35,464 nucleotides of DNA from Thermodesulfobacteriota bacterium. GTDB lineage: Bacteria; Desulfobacterota_D; UBA1144; Nemesobacterales; CSP1-2. The notes beneath the pieces were generated by a model that saw only the letters and a program-made list of their open reading frames with translations, was not told the DNA's origin and did no database searches. Where the stretch lies: contig DATMAT010000062.1 of the NCBI GenBank assembly GCA_035559815.1, forward strand, positions 1 to 35,464, given 5' to 3'. Positions 1 to 7,996 of this stretch are shown piece by piece. Position numbers and translations under genes: made by a program. Every line of letters begins with the position of its first letter. Within the stretch, counting starts at the first letter, position 1.

Positions 1-1
1 T

Positions 2-142
2 TTTATGGAGAAGATCGAGGTCAATTACCCCAGCCGGTCTATCCAGATATTCGGGTGGCCGGTTCATTGGCTCGTGGTATTCTTCGTCTTGTCCATTGTC
101 TTTGGATATGCGTTCAAAGGGTTCTTTAGGGTCGAGATTTAA
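2..142 (+). CDS. C-terminal end of an unidentified membrane protein (partial)
   Basis: The window opens inside a reading frame that stays open from base 2 to a TAA at 140-142, giving 46 residues. They contain one clear hydrophobic segment (around WLVVFFVLSIVFGYAF) followed by a short, partly basic tail, so this is the last membrane span of an integral membrane protein. I do not recognise the family from the tail. No glycan-related motif is visible, and the gene is followed by about 400 bases of repeat and leader sequence, so it probably marks the left edge of the polysaccharide locus rather than being part of it. Confidence 0.6.
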   Translation, partial: FMEKIEVNYPSRSIQIFGWPVHWLVVFFVLSIVFGYAFKGFFRVEI

Positions 143-211
143 CTTGAGAATGCGCTTTAGGCTAAAGAATGTATTTCTTGAGGTGTTCATTCTTCCCCCG
201 GTTAAACCGGG

Positions 212-365
212 GGACCATGCTCAGAATGAACGGTTTTTTTATCTCTTAATTCTAGCGGATGCACATCCGCTCATCCTGAGTCTGATCGAAGGATGAATTG
301 AAAACTTAAGGAGTTTCCCTTCCCCCTCGGTTTAGCCAGGGGTGGGCCTAGCTCAGGGCGAACGG
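212..365 (+). repeat. 154-bp dispersed direct repeat, copy 1
   Basis: This segment is nearly identical to 5926-6079 in the same orientation, with a handful of substitutions. It contains the small palindrome AGCGGAT-gcac-ATCCGCT (254-271) and a stretch of the common intergenic type reading 'gagtctgatcgaagg'. Just upstream, 195-213 is a GC-rich palindrome (cccccggtt/aaccggggg). The region 143-537 otherwise holds no gene; its right part is AT-rich leader DNA for the next gene. Confidence 0.85.
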
Positions 366-394
366 GATAACCCAGTTTAATCATTCCGCTAGAT

Positions 395-440
395 TACTAC
401 TTTTTTCAGTTATAGAAATATAACAAAAGTCCAGTTGATT
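395..440 (+). promoter_or_regulatory. Conserved leader block, copy 1 (upstream of the GT2 gene at 538)
   Basis: A T-rich stretch (TTACTACTTTTTTCAG) is followed about 15 bases later by TAACAAAAGTCCAGTTGATT. The same arrangement, with small changes, occurs at 10361-10405, 20321-20364 and 24453-24498, each upstream of a polysaccharide gene. Here the AAAGTC core lies 112 bases before the start codon. It could be a promoter or an operator; no match to a named site is recognised. Confidence 0.45.
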
Positions 441-537
441 GCCGGGAGTGTCGGGATAACATTTGTAGTGATATAAGATATATAGTACGTTCTAAGGAGA
501 ACTTAAAGTATTAAACGATTTCCTAGCGGGCTCTAAC

Positions 538-1503
538 ATGCAAAGAACTAATCCTAGAACCAAAGCCGAGATTTCCATCGTGGTTCCTCTATACAATGAA
601 GAAGATAATGTAGAGTTGCTTTATAACTCTATAAAGGACGTCGTTAAAGACCTGAACCGGGAAGCCGAAATTATTTTCGTAGACGATGGAAGCACCGACG
701 GGACTTTCTCAGTATTATCGAGGCTTAAAAGGTTTGACGAGAGGTTGAAGATTATTCGCTTCAGCAAAAATTTCGGACAGACAGCGGCGATGTCCGCCGG
801 GTTCAATTATGCAAGAGGGGAAGTGATAATTACGATGGATGGCGATTTGCAGAACGACCCCAAGGATATTCCATTACTTCTCCAGAAGATTGAGGAGGGA
901 TATGATGTGGTCAGCGGATGGAGGGTAAATAGGCAGGATAAAACACTCACCCGGAAAATACCCTCTATTATCGCTAATTGGTTAATTAGCCTTATAACCG
1001 GGGTCAAATTACATGACTCTGGATGTTCACTAAAAGCCTACCGGCCCGCCATAGTAAAAAACTTAAGGTTATACGGGGAAATGCATCGTTTCATCCCGGC
1101 TCTGGCCAGTTCGATGGGGGCTAGCATAGCTGAAGTTAAGGTCAACCATAACCCGAGAAGATACGGAGCCTCGAAGTATGGCATTTCCCGGACAATACGA
1201 GTAATGCTCGACCTCCTTACCGTTAAATTTTTGCTCTCATTCATAACGCGCCCGCTGCAGATATTCGGGCTTTGGGGAATCCTTTTTTCAGGAGTGGGTC
1301 TTCTGATTTGCCTATACCTTACGGTAGGCAGGCTCTTCTTAGGACAAGAATTAGCAGATCGGCCTTTACTGATGCTTGGGGTCATGTTGTTGGTTTTAGG
1401 CGTACAGTTTATAGGCTTTGGGCTGATCGGCGAGATGCAAACCAGGACTTATTACGAGGTTCAAAACAAACAGACCTACGTTATCAAGGATTTGATCGAG
1501 TAG
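538..1503 (+). CDS. GtrB/DPM1-like membrane glycosyltransferase (GT2)
   Basis: This enzyme probably transfers a sugar from a nucleotide donor to the polyprenyl-phosphate carrier at the inner face of the membrane. It is 321 residues, the usual length for bacterial DPM1/GtrB-type GT2 proteins. Visible GT-A signatures are VPLYNEE (16-22), DDGSTDG (49-55), the SKNFGQ block near 76-81 and MDGDLQNDP (100-108), where D101/D103 are the likely metal and nucleotide ligands. Two hydrophobic segments near 240-265 and 275-298 form the C-terminal membrane anchor typical of this subgroup. The start has no obvious ribosome binding site immediately upstream; AAGGAGA lies about 40 bases away, but no in-frame start codon lies closer to it. 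It is the first gene of the locus and sits behind one copy of the shared leader block. The sugar cannot be told from sequence. Confidence 0.88.
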   Translation: MQRTNPRTKAEISIVVPLYNEEDNVELLYNSIKDVVKDLNREAEIIFVDDGSTDGTFSVLSRLKRFDERLKIIRFSKNFGQTAAMSAGFNYARGEVIITMDGDLQNDPKDIPLLLQKIEEGYDVVSGWRVNRQDKTLTRKIPSIIANWLISLITGVKLHDSGCSLKAYRPAIVKNLRLYGEMHRFIPALASSMGASIAEVKVNHNPRRYGASKYGISRTIRVMLDLLTVKFLLSFITRPLQIFGLWGILFSGVGLLICLYLTVGRLFLGQELADRPLLMLGVMLLVLGVQFIGFGLIGEMQTRTYYEVQNKQTYVIKDLIE

Positions 1504-1537
1504 CATTATCCCATTCTGAGCTTTAAATCTTGGAAAC

Positions 1538-2824
1538 ATGTCTCCCGAATTAAACCGGTTAAAGGTGGTGTATCTTCTAGATTTATTTCCCGCTCTTTCT
1601 GAGACTTTCATTCTTAATGAGGTCATTGAGTTAACCAAGCAGGGTGTGGATGTTTCTGTTTTCGCTCTTTCTAAGCCCACTGAAGAAATTGTTCACCCGG
1701 AAGCTGAAGAACTGGCGAATAAAACCTATTATTTAGATGGCCTCAAAAAACTATCCAGATTCAGGAAGGTTTGTTTTTTCCTATATGTCCATATCTACTT
1801 TTTAGTCACTTCCCCGCTTAAATATTTAAAAGCCTGTAGCTTTGCCTATAGCATAGGCAGCTTTAAATACCTTCTCACCAGATTCAGGAACTCCATCTAT
1901 TACGCTTACCAGCTGAGGGGTTCAGAAAAGAGTCATATGCACGTACATTTTGCATCTACGGCTTCTGAATACGCCATGTTAATTTCTATACTTTCAGGAA
2001 TTCCCTATAGTTTCACAGTACATGCATATGATATCTTCCAAAGGTTCAGTTTAATGAGAGAGAAAATCAAAACAGCGAAGTTTGTAGTAGCCGTTTCCTT
2101 ATATAATAAAAATTATATAAAGAAAAGATGTCCGGGAATTGACGAAAATAAAATACACGTCGTACATTGCGGTGTGGACCTGCAAAAACTGGCTAACCAA
2201 GGATCTGTTATTGCCGGCGGTGGTGACAGGCCGTTTGCAATACTGTCTGTCGGCAGGTTAATAGAAAAAAAGGGTCACATATATTTATTGGATGCCTGTA
2301 GGACAATAGTTAACAGGGGTATAAGTGACTTTATCTGTCAGATAGTGGGGGATGGACCGTTAGGAAAAGAGTTGGAGGGGCGGATACTTAAACTCGATTT
2401 ATCGGATAAAGTGCATTTGACCGGTTCTCTCCCGAGTGAGAGGGTACTTCAACTTATTGGGGAGGCGGATCTTTTTATTCTCCCGTGCGTAGTAGCAAGG
2501 GATGGAGACATGGACGGCATACCGGTTTCTTTAATGGAAGCCATGGCGCTGGGGAAACCGGTTATATCTACGCATATCTCCGGAATTCCGGAATTGGTCA
2601 AAGATAGCGCCGGTATCCTGGTCCCGCCTGCGGATCCTGAAGCTCTTGCCGACGCCATCGAGGAAATCTACCAGATGGACCCCCAAAAAAGGAATGAGTT
2701 GGGTATGAAAGGGCGGGAGATTATAGAGAGCGAGTTTAACATAAAGAAAGAGGTGGAGAAACTAAAGACCCTCTTCATAAGTTATTCAAAACAAGATATC
2801 CAATCGCTGTCGACAAAGAATTGA
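1538..2824 (+). CDS. GT4 glycosyltransferase, WcaL-like
   Basis: A 428-residue retaining glycosyltransferase of the GT-B fold, probably adding a sugar to the lipid-linked repeat unit in the cytoplasm. The N-terminal half resembles colanic-acid WcaL-type enzymes: LFPALSETFILNEV near residues 11-24 and HVHFASTASEYA near 134-145. The C-terminal nucleotide-binding half shows SVGRLIEKKG, GDGPL and the family 4 acidic loop DGIPVSLMEAMALGKPV near 327-343. It begins 34 bases after the preceding gene with a weak GGAAAC before the ATG, so the two are likely co-transcribed. Donor and acceptor are unknown. The downstream spacer is a repeat array. Confidence 0.88.
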   Translation: MSPELNRLKVVYLLDLFPALSETFILNEVIELTKQGVDVSVFALSKPTEEIVHPEAEELANKTYYLDGLKKLSRFRKVCFFLYVHIYFLVTSPLKYLKACSFAYSIGSFKYLLTRFRNSIYYAYQLRGSEKSHMHVHFASTASEYAMLISILSGIPYSFTVHAYDIFQRFSLMREKIKTAKFVVAVSLYNKNYIKKRCPGIDENKIHVVHCGVDLQKLANQGSVIAGGGDRPFAILSVGRLIEKKGHIYLLDACRTIVNRGISDFICQIVGDGPLGKELEGRILKLDLSDKVHLTGSLPSERVLQLIGEADLFILPCVVARDGDMDGIPVSLMEAMALGKPVISTHISGIPELVKDSAGILVPPADPEALADAIEEIYQMDPQKRNELGMKGREIIESEFNIKKEVEKLKTLFISYSKQDIQSLSTKN

Positions 2825-2850
2825 TAAGGCCTTGCTATATTGTCATTCTG

Positions 2851-3020
2851 AGCGAATTCTCATCCGCTCATTCCTTCGTGGGAATTTACAGAGTTTATCG
2901 AAGGGTCAATCGAATCTCCCCCCGCGAGGGGGAGGAGGATTCTTAAATTCCTTCCCCCTTGACGGGGGAAGGTCAGGATGGTGTTAGGACGGGGACCTGG
3001 GTTACAGAAATTTCTTCCTT
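2851..3020 (+). repeat. Mosaic palindromic repeat block A (direct repeat of 4743-4910)
   Basis: This block recurs at 4743-4910 in the same order and orientation. It is built of short palindromes: an AGCGAAT/ATCCGCT unit, a CTCCCCC/GGGGGAG unit and CCTTCCCCC-TTGAC-GGGGGAAGG (2950-2972, nine paired bases with a five-base loop). It ends in the sequence GGACGGGGACCTGGGTTACA, which occurs four times in the first 6 kb. The arrangement resembles BIME-type mosaics of REP sequences. The whole spacer 2825-3470 holds repeats and no gene I can support. Confidence 0.85.
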
Positions 3021-3163
3021 TCCCTTGACGGGGCGTATTATTTGATGCGCAGTGTGCATCAAATGGAAATAAGCAGTCAGGATGGGGGTGAATGGAAATA
3101 GGCTCCTCCTCAAGGGGGAGGAGAATTCTTTGTTAAATTCTTTCACCTAGAGGTGGGAAGGCT
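2981..3163 (+). repeat. 183-bp direct repeat, copy 1 (second copy 5611-5795)
   Basis: The segment is repeated with few changes at 5611-5795. It includes a strong hairpin TTTGATGC-(7 nt)-GCATCAAA at 3041-3063 and a CTCCTC...GAGGAG stretch. The two copies bracket the GT2-GtrA gene and the DUF559 gene in the same orientation, so homologous recombination between them could delete about 2.6 kb. It overlaps the end of block A because the array is modular. Confidence 0.85.
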
Positions 3164-3203
3164 GCCCTGAGTAGAGTTGTACGGTTCTTTCATTAATCAT
3201 TTC

Positions 3204-3221
3204 AGCGGATGCTAATCCGCT
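3204..3221 (+). repeat. AGCGGAT palindrome
   Basis: AGCGGAT-gcta-ATCCGCT, a perfect seven-base inverted repeat. It is one of a family of small palindromes also seen at 254-271, 5967-5984, 18789-18806 and 25898-25915, with one-mismatch relatives at 2851-2868 and 4743-4760. All lie between genes. Confidence 0.75.
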
Positions 3222-3470
3222 CATGCTTGTCGAAGCATGCCAATCTTGTCATTCCGAGAGAAGCGAGGAATCTTGAGTTATTCCTAACCACTATCCACTA
3301 AACACTGCTTCACTAAGATTTTTCCCTTTCGACAAGCCTAGGGTCGAAATGATGGGAAGAACGGCCGTCATGACAGCAACGACATTTGCAATTGTCAGTC
3401 ACGAAGTTATTATTCTACTAATTATATCCTGCTTCCGGGTTGTTCATTCTACCTGCCTATAAACCTTTGA

Positions 3471-4667
3471 ATGGATCAATTATTGTTTTCTTTGATTATC
3501 CCTACCTATAACGAACGGCAAAACATCATCCCTTTGGTCCAGAGGGTTACATTAGTCCTAAGCAAAATCACAGATGATTTCGAAATAATAGTGGTCGACG
3601 ACGACAGCCCCGATAAAACCTGGGAATTGGTTGAAGACCTGTCTAAAAAAAATCCCTATCTTCGGGTTATAAGGCGTTTTGAAGAAAAAGGGCTTGCCAA
3701 ATCGGTCGTACAAGGATGGGAAGAGGCTAGGGGCGAGATATTGGGGGTCATGGATGGTGATTTACAGCATCCGCCGGAAGTACTACCTGCATTGATAAGC
3801 TCTATCCTGGATACGGATGCGGACATAGCCGTGGCCAGCCGAAATGTAACCGGAGGCGGGGTAAGCGATTGGAGCCTTGTCCGCAGGTTCATATCCTGGG
3901 GAGGGGCATGTATTGCCACCTTTATGCTTCCCGGGATACTAAAAATGGTCCGGGACCCTATGTCCGGTTATTTCCTCATTAAGCGCTCGGTAGTTCAATC
4001 CGTTAATCTAAAACCGGAAGGATATAAGATACTCTTAGAAGTTTTAGCCAAAGGAGAGTATCAAACCATAATCGAGGTTCCTTATACCTTTGAAGAACGG
4101 AAAGAAGGTGGGAGCAAGCTGGGCCCGGTTCAATATCTGCAGTTCTTCACACACATGTTCCGACTGGCGATGGAAACCGGTCAGGTCGGGCGGTTCTTGC
4201 GTTTTTGCACTGTCGGGCTTTCCGGCGTGTTTGTCAATGAAGGGGCGCTAAAGTTCTTTACCGAGGTCAGCCATCTATACTATGTTTACTCTTCGATACT
4301 GGCCGTAGAGATAGCCATAATCAGCAATTTCGTATTAAATGAGTTTTGGACATTCCGTGATCGGTCTAGACTGAGGCCGGGAATGGTCAGCCGCCTAGGT
4401 AGATTAGTCAGGTTTAACTTGATTTGTGGCGTTGGCGGTATCCTCAATGTAGTTACACTCTGGGCATTGACCGATTTGGCCGGCCTTTATTATCTATACA
4501 GTAATTTAATCGGGATTGGTATTTCCACAATCTGGAATTATGGCCTGAATAGTAACATTACCTGGGAGCCAAGGGTTACCCACAGGTTGGGAAAGATTAG
4601 CTATCGGGGTGAGGTTGAACTTAAGAAGTATGTACCCGAGCCTGGTATCGGTGAGACCGAGAAATAG
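3471..4667 (+). CDS. GT2 glycosyltransferase fused to a GtrA-like membrane domain
   Basis: Residues 1 to about 230 are a DPM1-type GT2 domain (IIPTYNERQN at 9-18, VVDDDSPDKTW at 41-51, MDGDLQHPP at 94-102, where D95/D97 are the probable metal ligands). Residues from about 239 to 370 form a GtrA-like domain with four hydrophobic segments (for example FLRFCTVGLSGVFVNEGA and FNLICGVGGILNVVTLWA). Known members of this architecture make polyprenyl-phosphate-linked sugars, and the GtrA part is thought to help move the lipid-linked sugar across the membrane. The fusion is a common bacterial arrangement and the length (398 residues) is normal. The gene is isolated between two repeat arrays of 646 and 368 bases, so it is likely transcribed on its own or by read-through. 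No clear ribosome binding site precedes the ATG. Confidence 0.88.
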   Translation: MDQLLFSLIIPTYNERQNIIPLVQRVTLVLSKITDDFEIIVVDDDSPDKTWELVEDLSKKNPYLRVIRRFEEKGLAKSVVQGWEEARGEILGVMDGDLQHPPEVLPALISSILDTDADIAVASRNVTGGGVSDWSLVRRFISWGGACIATFMLPGILKMVRDPMSGYFLIKRSVVQSVNLKPEGYKILLEVLAKGEYQTIIEVPYTFEERKEGGSKLGPVQYLQFFTHMFRLAMETGQVGRFLRFCTVGLSGVFVNEGALKFFTEVSHLYYVYSSILAVEIAIISNFVLNEFWTFRDRSRLRPGMVSRLGRLVRFNLICGVGGILNVVTLWALTDLAGLYYLYSNLIGIGISTIWNYGLNSNITWEPRVTHRLGKISYRGEVELKKYVPEPGIGETEK

Positions 4668-4742
4668 TGGATAATGTTTTCGTCTCTTTAAGTGGCTCCT
4701 GGCGAGCCTTGAGGGGCAAATAGGTTTTTCATTAATCATTTT

Positions 4743-4910
4743 AGCGAATTCTCATCCGCTCATTCCTTCATAGAATTTACACAGTTTATGGAAGGGTCAA
4801 TCGAATCTCCCCCGCAAGGGGGAGGAAAATTCTTAAATTCCTTCCCCCTTGACGGGGGAAGGTCAGGATGGTGTCAGGACGGGGACCTGGGTTACAGAAA
4901 TTTCTTCCTT
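4743..4910 (+). repeat. Mosaic palindromic repeat block A, copy 2
   Basis: Second copy of the 2851-3020 block. Two hairpins stand out: CTCCCCC-gcaa-GGGGGAG at 4807-4824 and CCTTCCCCC-ttgac-GGGGGAAGG at 4840-4862, separated by 15 AT-rich bases. It is followed by further related units, including CCTTCCCCC-tgga-GGGGGAAGG at 4995-5016, that run up to the start codon of the DUF559 gene. The spacer 4668-5035 contains no other gene. Confidence 0.85.
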
Positions 4911-5035
4911 CCCCCTTGACGGGGTCAGGATGGGGGAATGGAAGATGAACACACCTTAGTCCTACCCCGCAAGGGGGAGGAGAATTCTTAAATTCCTTCC
5001 CCCTGGAGGGGGAAGGTTGGGATGGGGGTAATGAA

Positions 5036-5383
5036 ATGAATAGAGACAGGGCGAGAGAGTTAAGGAAGAATCCAACCGATGCTGAAAGGAAATTGTGGAA
5101 ACACCTTCGGCTTCGTCAGCTTGATGGACATAAATTTCGAAGACAACACCCTATAGGACCATACATTGTTGATTTTGCATGTTTGGAAAAGAGACTGATT
5201 GTGGAAGTGGATGGAGGACAGCATAGCGAACGGGTGGTTTACGATGAAGAGCGTAGTGAGTGGCTAGAGAGTCAAGGGTTTCGAATTCTCAGATTTTGGG
5301 ATAATGAAGTTTTAACAAGTGTAGATGTGGTAAAAGAAGTTATAGCAGAGGCTTTAAATAGTGGGTCTAACCCCCACCTTTAA
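5036..5383 (+). CDS. DUF559 / Vsr-like PD-(D/E)XK endonuclease
   Basis: A 115-residue protein of the DUF559 family, predicted to be a small DNA endonuclease of the restriction-endonuclease fold related to the very-short-patch repair nuclease Vsr. Family signatures are TDAERKLW (14-21), FRRQHPIGPYIVDFAC (34-49), LIVEVDGGQH (54-63) and ILRFWDNEVL (84-93). D46, E57 and D59 are the probable catalytic and metal-binding residues, so the active site looks intact. The start codon follows directly on a G-rich repeat end (GGGATGGGGG). The last codons, for SNPHL, and the TAA stop lie in a repeat unit that recurs at 5566-5651. The gene is thus an exact passenger within a repeat array and does not look like part of the glycan pathway. 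A role in mobility of the repeats is possible but not shown. Confidence 0.87.
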   Translation: MNRDRARELRKNPTDAERKLWKHLRLRQLDGHKFRRQHPIGPYIVDFACLEKRLIVEVDGGQHSERVVYDEERSEWLESQGFRILRFWDNEVLTSVDVVKEVIAEALNSGSNPHL

Positions 5384-5453
5384 TCCTCCCCCTCAGGGGG
5401 AGGAAATGTCAGGGTGTCAGGACGGGGACCTGGGTTACAGAAATTTCTTCCTT
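5369..5453 (+). repeat. 85-bp unit overlapping the 3' end of the DUF559 gene (copy 1; copy 2 at 5566-5651)
   Basis: The unit begins AACCCCCACCTTTA, inside the final codons of the nuclease gene, and continues through a hairpin TCCTCCCCC-tca-GGGGGAGGA (5384-5404) that starts on the base after the stop codon. It ends with the GGACGGGGACC motif. A near-identical unit occurs at 5566-5651, and a shorter relative lies near 5490-5527. The hairpin could stop transcription of the nuclease gene, though no run of T follows it. Confidence 0.8.
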
Positions 5454-5610
5454 TCCCTCTTGATGGGGTCAGGATGGGGGAATGGAAAATGAACCCCTAC
5501 CTTTATCCTCCCCCTCAGGTGGGAGGAAATTTAAATTCCTTCCCCATTGGAGGGAAGCCTGCCCAAACCCCCACCTTTATCCTCCCCCCTCAGGGGGAGG
5601 AAATGTCAGG

Positions 5611-5795
5611 GTGTCAGGACGGGGACCTGGGTTACAGAAAATTTCTTCCTTCCCCCTTGATGGGGCGTATTATTTGATGCGCAGTGTGCATCAAATGGAA
5701 ATAAGCAGTCAGGATGGGGGTGAATGGAAATAGGCTCCTCCTCAAGGGGGAGTAGAATTGTTTGTTAAATTCTTTCACCTAGAGGCGGGAAGGCT
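5611..5795 (+). repeat. 183-bp direct repeat, copy 2
   Basis: Second copy of 2981-3163, in the same orientation and including the TTTGATGC/GCATCAAA hairpin at 5673-5695. The whole stretch 5384-6225 is intergenic. Open frames across it are proline- and glycine-rich translations of the repeats and are not called as genes. Confidence 0.85.
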
Positions 5796-5925
5796 TCTCT
5801 GAGGATGCCAATCTTGTCATTCCCACATGGTATCCACTTGAAATGTGTGGGTACAAGTCACCAGTTAGTCATTCTTGCGTAGCTTGTCCTCGACCATGAT
5901 CGGGAAGCGGGAATCCAGTATTTAT

Positions 5926-6079
5926 GGACCCTGCTCAGAATGAACGGTTTTTTATCTCTTAATTCTAGCGGATGCAAATCCGCTCATCCTGAGTCTGATC
6001 GAAGGATGAATTGAAAACTTAAGGAGTTTGCCCTTCCCCCTCGGTTTAGCCGGGGGTGGGCCTAGCTCAGGGCGAACGG
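5926..6079 (+). repeat. 154-bp dispersed direct repeat, copy 2
   Basis: Nearly identical to 212-365 and in the same orientation, with its AGCGGAT palindrome at 5967-5984. The pair encloses the first three glycosyltransferase genes and the DUF559 gene. Just before it, 5831-5858 shares a 28-base segment with 10094-10121, another small dispersed repeat. Confidence 0.85.
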
Positions 6080-6225
6080 TGTTATATTGAGTTTTAGCGA
6101 AGAAGCATATCCGCATACCCTAAGCGGTCGAAATACCCTGCTAATTCCCAAAATATATTCATACCCATTAAAATTCCCTCGTGATAACCTGTCGGGTATT
6201 ATGATGGCTGATTAATGTCCATAAA

Positions 6226-7725
6226 ATGAATCTGAGCCAAAAAATAAAAAGTGGGACTGCCTGGGTCTCTATAGCCCATTTCGGTTCTAATATTCTATCT
6301 CTAATCACCACGGTAATACTGGCCAGGTTACTGCTTCCCAAAGATTTTGGTATTGTGGCCATTGCCATGGTCGTATGGGAGCTCGTACGGCTGTTTGGGG
6401 ACGTGGGAATAGCCGCTAAGCTGATATATCAGCAAGAAGACGTAGACAGATATGCCTCGGCGGCCTTTTGGCTGAATATCTTAGTTGCTTTGTGCTTAAC
6501 CTTGCTCACGGTGCTCGTCTCTCCCCTTGCCGCCAGCTTCTATGATAATGACATGGTAAAACCGATCTTAATGCTGTTGGCCTTGGGATTTTTCTTGAAT
6601 TCATTCGGCAGTATCCATTCAACATTGCTCACCAAGGAGCTAGACTTCAGGAAAAGGAGCCTGGTAGAGATTGGTGTAACTACGATATCAAAAGCAATAA
6701 CCATAGCTATGGCATTTGCCGGATACGGGGTCTGGAGCCTGGTTATTCCCGAGGTTTTTTCCTCTCCCGTTCGGGTTCTGGGGTTCTGGATGGTGTGCCC
6801 CTGGCGGCCGAGCCTAAAGTTTGGCCTGCGTTACTGGAAAGAAATCTTTGGATACGGGAAATACATATTCGGCAGTAACTTACTGCGCTATTTGAATATC
6901 AATGGCGACTATATGGTAATCGGCAAGTTTTTAGGCGCAGGGGAGCTCGGTTTGTACACCTTCGCTTATAACCTGGCGGATTGGCCGGTAAAGAATATTG
7001 TGTGGATTGTGGGTAGGGTTGCCTTTCCTGCATTTTCAAAGCTGCAAAAGGATTTAGGCACGATGAAAGAAGTATTCTTAAAGATGACCAGGCTATTATC
7101 ACTCGTAACCTTTCCTTTATTCATCGGGCTCTTAGCTGTAGCAAATGAATTAATCCCGGTCGTATTCGGCGAGAAATGGAACAGGTCTATAATTCCCCTA
7201 CAGATAATAATAGGGTTTACTATGATACGCTCTTTTGTTTCACCATGCGGGCAGATTATTCTGGCACTGGGTAGACCGGATATCGATTTTAAGTTTAATG
7301 CGGTTCAGGTGCCTTTACTTTTAATTGCGGTATTAATCGGTGTTTCCTACGGGATTATTGGTGTGGCGATCGGTATGTCTTTAGTAGTCGGTCTCATGGG
7401 AATCGTATTCCTGAGACTTTCTATAGGTTTAATCAATTTAGACCTAATTAGTATATTAAAGGTACTTTTTCCAGCCTTAACCTCCTCCTTATTAATGCTT
7501 TTTTCGGTACTGGCTCTAAGATATGTTCTAATCGATTTCGGATACAAGAGTTACCAGGTTTTGTTAGCCTGTGTTCCATTTGGCGGTGTTATGTATTTTT
7601 TAGCCCTGCTCACTTTTTTTAGAGGGAGCTTTCAAATGCTTTGGGGTATGTTTATGGATGTCCTGGGGAATCGTATTGCCGGTATTAGAAAAAAGGGTGT
7701 GTCCTATTACTCTTCAGCCCCTTGA
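6226..7725 (+). CDS. Wzx/WzxC-type polysaccharide flippase (MOP superfamily)
   Basis: A 499-residue polytopic membrane protein with about twelve to fourteen hydrophobic segments. It matches the polysaccharide-transport branch of the MOP exporter superfamily, which flips lipid-linked oligosaccharide units across the cytoplasmic membrane. The N-terminus, with SGTAWVSIAHFGSNILSL followed by ARLLLPKDFGIVAIAMV and FGDVGIAAKLIYQQED, is typical of WzxC-like members, and the length is normal. It has no nearby co-directional partner within 270 bases on either side. It supports a Wzx/Wzy-type route for this locus, together with the ligase/polymerase-like protein at 17137. Confidence 0.92.
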   Translation: MNLSQKIKSGTAWVSIAHFGSNILSLITTVILARLLLPKDFGIVAIAMVVWELVRLFGDVGIAAKLIYQQEDVDRYASAAFWLNILVALCLTLLTVLVSPLAASFYDNDMVKPILMLLALGFFLNSFGSIHSTLLTKELDFRKRSLVEIGVTTISKAITIAMAFAGYGVWSLVIPEVFSSPVRVLGFWMVCPWRPSLKFGLRYWKEIFGYGKYIFGSNLLRYLNINGDYMVIGKFLGAGELGLYTFAYNLADWPVKNIVWIVGRVAFPAFSKLQKDLGTMKEVFLKMTRLLSLVTFPLFIGLLAVANELIPVVFGEKWNRSIIPLQIIIGFTMIRSFVSPCGQIILALGRPDIDFKFNAVQVPLLLIAVLIGVSYGIIGVAIGMSLVVGLMGIVFLRLSIGLINLDLISILKVLFPALTSSLLMLFSVLALRYVLIDFGYKSYQVLLACVPFGGVMYFLALLTFFRGSFQMLWGMFMDVLGNRIAGIRKKGVSYYSSAP

Positions 7726-7996
7726 TGGTTTGCCCCTTTATTTGCTGGGGATTAATTATTCTCAAATCTTATTAATTAATATAGTGAAATCAAACTTGTC
7801 CAAAATAAGGGATCGATTATCAGAGTTCACGTGATGGTAATCAGAGGGCCCGGCATACAAAGGGGGGTTGGACGGCGCTACATAGCAAATGTAAAAGAAG
7901 GGGACTGATATAAAAGGTATTTTTATCTATCTAAAGGCTTTGTTTTACGCGTGTGAACTGTTGGTTTCTAGTTACATTGGACAGCGGTGAAGCAAA

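Noticed and set aside
5414-5733. Two overlapping open frames (87 and 83 codons) on the plus strand
   Set aside because: They translate the C/G-run repeats into proline- and glycine-rich strings that recur wherever the repeats do; no ribosome binding site or domain is seen.
2851-5795. CRISPR array
   Set aside because: The repeats are palindromic mosaics with irregular spacing and repeated spacers, and no cas genes are nearby.
7834-7908. 24-codon open frame (starting MVIRGPG) before the ArnT-like gene
   Set aside because: It has no ribosome binding site and no recognised similarity; too short to support.
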